A stretch of DNA of 64,000 bases from Candida dubliniensis CD36. Its lineage: Eukaryota > Ascomycota > Pichiomycetes > Serinales > Debaryomycetaceae. Every line of letters starts with the position of its first letter. The first letter of the stretch is position 1. This document shows positions 1 through 12,000 of this stretch, in pieces. The notes under the pieces are model-generated. The model was not told the DNA's origin. It saw nothing but the letters and a program-made list of their open reading frames with translations, and made no database searches. Position numbers and translations under genes: made by a program. The stretch covers positions 186,001 to 250,000 of the forward strand of contig NC_012863.1 in assembly GCF_000026945.1 (NCBI RefSeq). Reading direction: 5' to 3'.

Positions 1-3000
1 AATCCAGTACCATCATGTAAATTATTATTATCATCTTTTTGTTCATTTGGTGCCTCTGGAGTACAAAACCCTTTCGTTGCCAATGTATAAAGTGATGACG
101 ATAAGATAAATGTCGCTTTTGAAAGATCATAATAATTTAATCTAACTTTACCAAATATTTTCAAACATAATTGGTAATAATGATTCAATATGGGGAAGGT
201 GAATGAAGTTAATGCTGATATCAATTTTGATGATTGTTGATTATGTTCCACTAATGATATATTTTCAATACATTTTTGTAATTTATTACCAATGGTTAAT
301 AAATGAAGATTTTTCATGTAATTGGTGATTTTATGTTGTGATAAAATTAACCAATCATCATCATCTCGACTAATTTCTTGATTCTTTTCTTGAATTTCCA
401 TGATTTTTTGAACAGCTACTAAAATTGATGTTGTGAAAATTCTAAATTCTTTTTCAACATTTTCAATAGTTTCCACACATGTTAAAGAAGTTGAAGATTC
501 AATATTACCATTAGCATGTGAATTATTAGTTATCCAATTCAATATGGTATCTGCAACAAATGCAAGTTGTTTATGTTCTGATTTCCATTTTTCCAATGTT
601 ATTATCAATTCATTAACGAATTTAGAAAAATTTTCAACATTTCCAATTGTAATACTAGTGGATTGAACAACATTACTTTCATCATTAATGGAATACACAA
701 GCTCATTTAATTTATTCTTTAACATATAAAACATGGCAACATTTGTATCATTAAATCCAAATTTTGTAATTGATTCCAAAGTCGTTATACCATAATCCAA
801 TAATTTAGGTAACCACATCTTAATAATTCTAATATTATCAACATTCAATTTAATGGAATCTTTTACACTAATAGGTGTCAATGTAGCTGATAAATTATTA
901 AGATTAGCCACAGTATGGAATCCATTATACCAAGAATTAAATGTAGCAATATTATCTGCTAATTTCTTAATTGGGACTCGATTAACAATTAATGAATGAA
1001 TCAAATTTTCAGTAGCAGAAAGTCCCTTTTCTTTATCAACTTGAGGAACTTCATCAGCATGAGCAGAAGTAGAACTACTAACTGCAGCTCTAAGTCTTGG
1101 TAATAAATCCAATATTTTAAAGAAATAACAGTCAGATCCTTGAGCAATAGTATTTTGGAAACTAACGGAATTGGCAATTATAAGATTGACTGATTTTTGT
1201 GTAGCAAGGATATCAGAACGGGAACTTGTTTTCAATCCTGATCGTCTAATTTCACGTAATGTGTCACTCAATAATTTTCTTTTCTGGGTTTTCAATGCTG
1301 CAATCAATTTTTTATTTGATTCTTTAAATTCTGATGGAGTTTCTTTTCTTAATCTTTCCATATCAGATACAACTTCATGAGCAAAGTCTAAGAAATTTGG
1401 CAATTGTTCTTGGGAAATCCTCTCAACATACACTTTCATATTGTTTTCAATGACATTTAGATTTTGAAGTCTCTTTGGTCTTTCAATCCAACTAGGAATC
1501 TCTTTAACAATTTGTATTTCATTACCTGTAACAATAGATTGAATTTGTGGTAATTTAACCAGATCTAATGTACCAGCTGATTCGGTGATCCCTTGTTCAA
1601 TAATTGGTTGTACAGGAGTACCCAATACAGCACGATACTTTCTAACAATCTTATACAAATTATTATGTGAACGACGAGCACTTTGTTTCAATGCATCAAT
1701 ATTGACATCTTTCCAACTAGCCAATAAAATAACTTCAGTAATATCTTTTTCCAATCTCTTTTTAGAATCTTCAATAGTTGATAAAACCGTTGGTTGAAAT
1801 TGATCATAAAATGTAACAAAATTACACAAGGCATCAACAATTGGATGATTTTTATTAATTTCAAACGCATGATTTTTAAATGCCTTTAATAATTTCAATC
1901 GAATTGTAAATTCACCACATGTGACTTTACTCATAAATACATTCAATGCTGATAATAATTTGACTGCTGGTTCTTCTTCATTATCTCCAAGCATTGGAAT
2001 GATGATAATTTCCAATAAATAAAACCACCATTTACCAATGTTCTTCTCCACTGATTTTTCTTCAAATTCAAATAATGATTTCCAAGTAGATAATTCTAAC
2101 TTCCTCCATGAAACAATCAAATTTGTCAAAATATCAAACTGTTCCTTCATTGAAACTTGACTAGAAGCATATTTTTGCCATTCAGCAATAAAAGTATAGA
2201 TTTGTTCCAACTTCTGTAAATATCTTCCTAATGGCAATCCAATCGGATATGAAAGAAATTCATTGGTTGCAAATACAATATTTTTCAATGTTGCATGTTC
2301 AGGCCATTGATCCAATAATTTTTGCGACATGTTATATACTGTTGTCATGATTGTAACGGCACGTTTAACTTCAGTTGGATTCAGATCTTGATAAAAATTG
2401 AAATCAGAAACCGTTTGATTGAATTTGGTATGAGTCTTCGCTAATTCATTAACTAATGAAGTCATCACTGAAGCATTGTTAGTGTTCTTGTGTAAACTAT
2501 CTTGATATTGATTCAATTGTGTTATCAATTCACTACCTTGATGAACAATATCAATCACATTGTCTTTATCTTGTAACAAATATTCCTTGATATAATCAGA
2601 GGCAATTGATTCATAAATCGATTCAAAGCTTGCATTATTTTTCTTCAAAGTATTGGCAGTTGTTGTTCCATCAATATCCAATACATCTTCATAATCAGGA
2701 AACAACTTTTTGAAATCTCCTTCAATATCTTCATTCGGATCACTGTATTTGTATAAACTTCCTTGTTGTAAGTTTTCCTTTTCTTCTTTAATACGACGAA
2801 GTGACCATCTATAATACAATGATTGCAATGACTGAATCAATATGCCTTGTGCTTGTGGTTGCTGTTGCTCATTTGTAGCAGATCTATGAGCAAATCCAAG
2901 CTTAATGAAATAAGCCATAACAAATTCAGCTGCCAGTGAATCAATACTAACAGTTTTGGTAAAATCTTGAACCGAGGGGAAAATCTTTTCAATGGAAGTT

Positions 3001-6000
3001 AAACTTGTGAAATCACATACATCAATTGACCAAGTTTGTGGATACAAATGCTTTCCTTGATTCTTATCAATAGTTATCATTTCAAATCCAAGTTTCATAC
3101 CATATATATAACCACATAAAATATCATTCAAATCAGAATAAAGCAAATAATTCTTCTTTAATCTCATAATGAATTGTGAGGTATTATTTTGAAACATTTC
3201 TACCATATTTATGCCTTGTTCAGAAGAACTCAAGACAGTTTTCAATAATGATTCCACTGGTCCCATATCTATTGTTGATTCCATAATGGAATTCCATTCA
3301 TCAAATAACCCATCTATAGATTTCGAATCACGGTATACCTTGGGATTATTTGGTGCTTCTAAATCAATCAAATGCTTCAAAGTGGATTCCAAATACGTTT
3401 CTTTATCACCACTGAAAACTCCTCGAGCTGATTCCCAACTGGAAATAAGGTTTTCACCGAAAACTTTTCGATCTTCAAACACTTTATAAAGGACATATTC
3501 TTTAATTGCTGGATCATAAGGAGAATCTGGAACATACAATAAAATTAATCCCAAAGCAAATGATACCCAAGCTTCACCTAATTTGCCCAAGCTCAATTCA
3601 GAAGCATTAACAACAGAATTTACTGAATCAACTAATAATTTAACAGCAACAAATGAATGGCTGTCTGAACCAAAAGACAAAGAAACTTTATCAAGAACTA
3701 ACTCAGGATTATTTAATAGCTCATCTTCATATAAACCAAGTGCATTCAAAATTATCTCAAACCAAGAAAGTAACAAATTGCTGAAGGCTCCCTTGACATC
3801 ATTCAAAACTTCAAATGAATGTTCAATAACACATTTCGAGACAGACTTCAAATCAAAACTTGTTTGTTCGAGTGATTTCCCAGAAGTATTGTTAAATTGA
3901 ACTGCTTTGGTCAACATTGATAACATCAACTCACTAGTGAACAATGGAGAAACTCTTGATTTCCTGTCCTTCCATAAGCTATCAAATATCTTTGGATATG
4001 GCTTAAATTTATCTTGCTTGATCAATGAAAACATGGATCTATTTGAACAATTATAAAATTTCATCAAATCTTGATCATCGTTACCAGAAATTTCAACTAA
4101 ATTGGCTATATTTGTGAAATCATCAACAAAAATATTAACTCTTGGATTAACAAACGATTCAGAAACAGTAGATAATTGTTCAATACCTTGTTCAAGTTTC
4201 TCAAGTATGGACAGTAATTCATCTCTTTCATATTCACCCAGGATAATTGATTTATACAAATCTGCAATCAGATAGCCAAAGCTAGTCACTATATCAGAAG
4301 ATTCTGGAAATTGCAACTTCGATACTGTATCAAAATCCGCAATAACTTTATATAATCGTTGTAAATCTTCCCAAGCGTTGAAATCTTGAGGGTATAAACC
4401 TCTACAGTATTCCCAAATCTCATTGATTGCTGCCCCTTTATTCAATGCAAACTGTGAATTGAAAATTGATATAGCCGTTTGATATTGTTTAGAAAGTTCT
4501 GCACGGTCTTGAGTAGATAAATACTTATCTGACCATTTGACAATCAATTCTTGATATACTTTTAGCCTAGACTCATTCTTTTCGTGGCCAGCTTTAATCA
4601 TACCAATCAAAACCAATAAAAGTTCATGTAATGGTTGGTAAATGACCCCTGTGAACAAATCGGTCTTGAAACTATCCAAAAAGCAAGATATAATAAAACC
4701 TTGCAACAGTTTAACAAATCTAAACAATTCCAATTTGGGTGGTGATTTGATTTGTCTACCCAAAGCTGATGCAGCAGATTTTTCAATGAATGATAACTCA
4801 TGAACTTTCTTATCCATAGCATTCAGTTCAATCTTGGATACAATATCTTTTAGTTCTACTATTTCTCGCAAAACTTCAAATATCATGGTGGATTCAGAAG
4901 TTGTTATTGCTGGATGACTTTTCAAAATACTAGCAACAATGTAAATATTTGTCAAAAAATGGAAGCCTTGCGATTCAGTGAATGCAATATTTTTCTGGAC
5001 AATATTATTTGCAACCACATCAACTGGAGAATAAACTGACAATGATATATCAACCAAAGAAGTTTGCTCGACATATTCTAATGTGTCACGCAACTGTTCA
5101 GCATAACGTTTGCTAGATTGTGCAAATTCTGAGCTTGAGAAAACAACATTTGCCCAATCCTTGAGCAATGGGAAATTGTTCAACTGAATGAAACTCCATA
5201 AAGCACTAGGACTAACATTTCCCAGAGAAAATGCATCATCAATTAAACTGAATTGCTTTAGTGTAGATTCTTTGTTGAAATTGAAACCTGAAGTAGGAAC
5301 CACTTTTTTATCACTAATATCTAATTCCTCAATTTTAATTTGCAATGATTCATCAGTTGTGCTTGAGCCAAGATAGCAAAGGCCAAGGATTTGACGATCA
5401 AACTCAGTAGCCCTTTGTTCCAAGGAATCCATAAACAATTCTATTCCTCTATTCCTCATTGCTCGTGAAAGTTCACCATATTTTGGATCCATTGTTAAAA
5501 ACAATCTAAAGTTAGCATGAGGTTTAAGAATTCTTGGCTGACCATCTTCCAAACTGCATTCATTAATAATCAAACTTCCATTACTTTCCAATAATGAATT
5601 CAACCTGTCCAAAACTGATGGACTACATAAATTGGCATTGTCAAGAACCAACCAGTTACCTTTTTCAACAGCTTGAACTAGTAAACCATCAAACCATTCA
5701 AATCTTACGCTAGCCGTTTCATTTAATTTGTGGGCCAAATTTTCGGCTGTATTAACCAAATCTTTGATTTCTGGAATGGAATGATAATTAGAAAAACCTG
5801 AAAGGATTGCATAAAATTGTTCAAAAGAAGAACCATTAGAATTATGTTTTTCAATAAATTCAAGTAATTCTAATGCTTTAGCCAATATATCAGCATTACT
5901 CTCTTGATATCTAAGATTCATTACAATCAATTCATTGATGAGCTTGTGCGTTTTTTCAAACAAAGCATTAGTTTCTCGAGAAAGATCAACTTGTTCGTAT

Positions 6001-9000
6001 CCTCCCAATATATCCATTGAATCAACATCACTATTCATGGAGAATTCATCAAGTTTAGCGCCTACCAAATTTGCCAAGTACCTCACTAAATCAGTTTTAC
6101 CTGCATTTGTTGGACCAGTAAGAATCAATGGTATGTTATTGCTAATGCATCTAAAAGCTGTTTCCATAAATTTAAAATTACATTGCAATGGCAACAAATT
6201 ACCACCATTGACATATTGAATTAAATCATTTTTACCAATCAATGCTCCACCAGCTTGCACAAATGATTCGGAAGAATTAAAATAGTTATCACGTTCAATG
6301 ATCTCCCCAAATATAGATTTAAACAACTTTTGTGCATGAAGACGATCATCCTCATTCCGGAATCTTTGACAAATAATCATATCAATAAAGTCAGATAATT
6401 GGATATCTTGACTGATATTACCAGAAGTATAAAGACTCAACCAACGCAAGGAATCACGTAAGTTAAATTCCCAAGGTCCGCCTTGAGCCCCCCATAATTT
6501 TTTGATGACAACTTGCTCTTCCAATTGTGACATGAATTCTATCAATCTAGAGCAATCATTTTTATTAACAGAAGGGAAAAGATGATAAGAAATCATATTA
6601 AGATCCTCAGCTTTAAGTGTATCAACATAGACAACAGTGAAACGATTGACAAATGATTTTGGCAAACCTTTTCTACCGCCTCCTTGATATTGTGGATTCT
6701 GTGCAGCAAATACAGTAAAATTAGGATGACGCTTGAAAGATTTATCTAATTCGGGAATGTATGCTTCACCACGATGATCCAAACAAGCATTCAACCCTTC
6801 CAAAACAGATTGTGATGCCAAATTCATTTCATCTAATAAAACCCATTCCCCTCTTTGCATGGCCCTTAAAAAGGGTGCATCACGCCAGACAAATTCTCCA
6901 GCTTTCCCACCTTCAGCTGGTGCATCAGAACCGAAAAGATCAACTAAATCTGTTTGTTCCGATAAATTGATACGAACCAAGGGATTCCCCGTAGCACTAG
7001 CTAATGCTGTAATTAAACTTGTTTTACCAACACCAGGACTACCTTCTAATAATATTGGTTTCTTAACTTGCATTGCTCTAATCACCCTCATGGCATTTGC
7101 AGCAGTAGTTGGAGCTTCCAAATTGAAAGATTTGTTGTGTTGTGAACCTTCAAGTATAGGTATAGAAAACAAGCCAGCAACAAGATCATGCAAACCGACA
7201 TTAACTTGGATCTGGTTTGCCAAAAATTCAGTTAAATCATAATCTGCAAATGATGAAAGCTTGAATACACATTCTTGCTTGATATTTTGCAATCTTGATT
7301 CATTTTCGGCCAAGTAGGCAGTATTATTAGTACCCAAAGCATCAATAAAAACCATAGATGCACCATGATACAATGCGGCCATTGGATTTAAATTGTCAGG
7401 ACAAGAGTTTATAAATTCAATCCATGCTAATATATCACGCAATGAGATGACCCCATTATTTGTATGACCGCCTCCAAACTGCTTGGCAAACCATTCTGAA
7501 AACTTCACAATTGATGTGGTGAGTTGCTTGTGCTTGAGTCTGGATTCAACAATTTGAGAAACGTCATCAAAGTCTTCCATAGAAGGCACCCAGATTTCTG
7601 TAAATCTATTCCTTAAAGCCGGCGAAAGTTCCTTTTTACCATAGTCACCACCAGGGTTCATTGTAGCCAAAAATTCAAAACTCTCTGAAGCAGTGATAAA
7701 TGCATCGTCAGTCCCCTTTTCTGCTAACAATAAACTTCTTTCTGGTTCCAACACTGAATTCAATCTTTCTAAAACAGAATCATCAGCCAATGAAATTTCA
7801 TCCAACAAAAAGAAATCTCCCAGTTTCATAGCTCTCACTAATGGACCATCGCTCCATTCAAACAACAATGACACATTTTTTGTCTCAGCTTCAATTTGTT
7901 CAACAAGTTCTTGGTGTTCTTCTGGAATTGTGATTTTTCTGTATTGGCCAAGTAAATTATCTAATGTTAGACTCGAATCAGTGGTTTCAATACCCAATTT
8001 AGCAAATAATTCAATCAAATGATTAAATAAACTACTTTGAGTTTCATATTTGTTTCTAACTGGTCTTTGTGCACCTAACAAATCCCCAGTTTCGGTATTT
8101 TGATGAGCATTAACAGTAATTAATTCTTTACCTAAAAATTTGGCAACAACTTGACAAACAGTAGTTTTACCACACCCAGTTTCACCAACTAGCAATAATG
8201 GCTCTTTATATTTGATTGATGTAGAAACCAATACTGCTAATCTGCGCATTGCCTTAGTCCATACTATAGAAGAATCACTTTTGAATATTGCTTCAACTTC
8301 CAAGCTCTTGTAATATTCATCCATGTCTAATTTCACTTTCATAACTTTTTCAATGGTTTTCTTGACAACTTCTTTTTCATCTTCCTTTCTGACTCTTTCA
8401 GCTAAAAGCATGTAACCGTTGGCAGCCAATTCCTCATACCCTACAGCATCTCTCATAGCCCATCTAAATAAATCTCTCAATGTGGCAAATGAGTTCTTTT
8501 GCTCAAACAATCTGGTAGATTGTCTTTGTACGGATAATTGACGATAAACTTCGACAATCTTCTTCCCGTAAGAAGGAGCTATTTGACATCTCTCTCTTAG
8601 AATGATTTCTAATTCATCTTGTGGTATATCATCAAAATGTAATTCCAAAAATCTATTTCTAAAAGCTCTTGATAATACTTTTCTACCACCATATAATCCA
8701 GGTGGATTTTGGGTGGCAAATAACATGAAATCTGGATGCGGATGTATCACTTCTTGAGTTTCTGGAATGAATAATTCTCTATTATCATCTAACAAACGAT
8801 TCAATGCTTCAAGTACATCAGTTGGTGCAAGATTCAATTCATCCAAAACAATCCAATGACCTTTTCTTAATGCTTCTACTAAAACACCTTCTTTGAACAC
8901 CAACTTCCCGGTGGAATCAGAAATGTAAGTACCCAAATATTCTTGCAAATCAGTATGTTCATGATTATTGATACGGACAAACTTGTGTCCTGTGATATTT

Positions 9001-12000
9001 GCCAAATAATTAATCATGGAAGTTTTACCAGCTGAAGTTGGACCTTGAATCAACACCGGGAATCTTCTTCCTGCAGTTGCTCTGACTAGGTTAAGCATAT
9101 TTTTCTCCACAAATGGAGTTATAATATAGTGTGGTTGGGGAACAATCTCTTGTGGACCATGTTTCATCCAATAATGTTTAAACTGGACATAGTCATCGGG
9201 ATTTGATGATGGAACTGGAGGAATTTGATTCATTACCGATTTTGAATTCTTGAGACGATCAACAGTATGCTTGAGGATTTCTGGTTTTAATATATCTTCA
9301 GATTTCCTGTCTAATAAAGTTAGGAATGACATGGAAAACCCTTCATAAAGTGCTCTTCTTAATCCATATATTGAAACAATATCACAAACATAAATTAATG
9401 TTCTTGTCAACGTACGGATACTGAAATGTGGTCTTTGATTGGCACCATCGACAATTTTATTGGTTTCAGATAGCTGTTTTGCCTTCAAGTACAATTCAGC
9501 AATATCATTACCGACCCATTCATCACCAACGGCAAACCTGCCAATATACTTGTCTATAATGGCTAAAAGATCTTGGATATCTCTATCAGGTGAATGAACG
9601 TAAATTTCGGTAAATCTGGACCTAATACTCAATGGCAAATCTTTTTTACCCACATCAGTAGAAGGATTCATACAACCAAATATTCTGAATTCCGGATGTG
9701 CTTTAATTGATTCAACATCACCTCTTTCAGATAATAAAATCGATCTTTGATTTACTGTGTCGGCCAATAAATCAGCGATACTCTCTAATGTATCAGAAGT
9801 TGCCAAATTCAACTCATCTAGTAATAGCCATTCTCCATTTCTCACTGCTTTCACCAAAGACCCTTCAACAAAATTAAACACAAATGAATTATCCAATGTT
9901 GATGATTGAATTTCAAATTCTTTGATTTTTTTCTCAAATTCAATCCATTTTTCAAGTAAAACTGATTTTTCAAATGATTTCAATTTTCTTTTCTTTCTTG
10001 GTCCACCATCTTCTTCTTGTTCAGATTCTGGTTCCGATAATATATCTTTGGCCATCTTTAATGCTTCTCTCCATAACTTGACAACATTTTTCCATTGGGA
10101 TTTATTGAAACATTTACTCAATATTTTAGAAAATTTGGCATTTTTCTTTTCTGAAAATGTACCAATAAAAAGATTTTCAAACATTTCTTGGATTGGAACG
10201 GCAACTGTTTTTGTATTGACAGGCTTGTACCCACCAAGCAAATCACCAGTTTCTGTTTGTTGAGAAACATTGATAACAGTTAATTTTTTGTTCATCAACT
10301 TGGCCACTTGTTGAACAACAGTTGTTTTACCAGTACCAGTTTCACCGACTAACAACACTGGTTCCACCATTTCAATGGCAACAGCAATTTGTTCCATCAA
10401 ACGAAGTGAATGATTGGTTCTGGCAAACGAAGTGTTGTTATTGCTCAGACGCTTATTGTATAAAGCCTTGTCTTGTGCAGTTTTCTTAAGAACGGCTCTT
10501 CCAATTTTAAGTTTTTCTTCATCGTTAATAAATAATGGAACATGTTTCGATAAGAATAAATTGATTCTAGATGTTGGGATTTCTAATGCTTCACCGATAA
10601 CATTTATCAATGGTGTTAATGCTTGTGGTTCTGTGATTGCACTTCCAAAGCAATCTACAGCTTCAGCAAATATGTTATCAAAAATAGACGATTCAAGTAA
10701 CTGATCAGGTTTCAGTATTCCTTCCACCATCAACATATTGTTACATCTACTGCAAAATTTCATCAAATCTCTGAACGAAATAACTCTTGGATGTGAACCC
10801 TTGTTTAAGGTAACAAATGATGAAAGTGAGTATATTCTAATAATTTCATTGTAACATTTGATAAATGGACCGATTAAATTGATCAATAAAGGGAACTTGG
10901 TCACCAATATATTCTTCAAATCAACTTCATTGGGGACTTCAACTTTAATCAACTCCCATAATCGAATACCAATTAAATCAGGAATGGAATCTTTTCTTGA
11001 ATCATTGGAAGTTCTAATGGTAGAAAATAATTGAAATCCATTTTTGGCTTTGATCACTTCACCTCTTGAAGGAATACTCAATTCACGTTTTTCTAATAAA
11101 GTTAACAAAACTGATAACACTTCAGTGGGTGCCTTATCTATGTCTTCAATTAATACCCATTTACCTTCTTGAACAGCAGATGTCAACACACCGGTTCTCC
11201 ACTCAAAAGTACCTGGTTTCTCGCCTGATGCATATGTACCAAGCAATAATTTGGCATCGGTTTGTTCTCCAAGATGAATCTTGACAATTGAGTCGGAATA
11301 TGACATGTAATTGGCCAATTGATTAATTAAGAAAGTTTTACCAGATCCAGCTTTCCCATAAAGCATTACCGGTTTATTGAACTGAACACTAGATGCCAAT
11401 TTCCTTAATACTTCAACAGCACTATTTGTCGGGACAAATTTGGTTTCTTCTTGTTGCAGGGACACAGATTGTGATTTTGAGATATTCAAATGTGGCACCA
11501 AGACACCACAGACAGAAGTCACAGTGGAAGACAATGATTCTGGCGGTATTTGTATGCTGTTAGTTTTTGATGGGTTAGAATTATATTCTACTTCAGGTAA
11601 GGTTAAAAAGTTTGAGGTTCTTTTCGCCTCTAACAATGCAATAAAATAATAATCCACTATTTCACCTTCATAATTAGATTTCAAATCCTTATCTTTTGGA
11701 AGATGAGTGTCAATCATTTTATTTTTGGAGATTTCTGATGCTTGTAAATATATGGATAAGATTTGAATCGCTAAAAATTTAGAAACTTGAAATTCATTTC
11801 CTGATTTGTTGATGATTTGATATAATGCTTTTGGTTTGATGAATGCTTTGAATCTATTGGTATCAAATTTTAATAGTCTATAAAATGCAAGTAAAATGCT
11901 CTCTAATTCATATCTTTCAATGTCAATATTATCCCAAAATGCATTTTGTGACAAAAATAATTCAAACAAGTTCAAATATTCAGTGGAGATTTGTAATAAT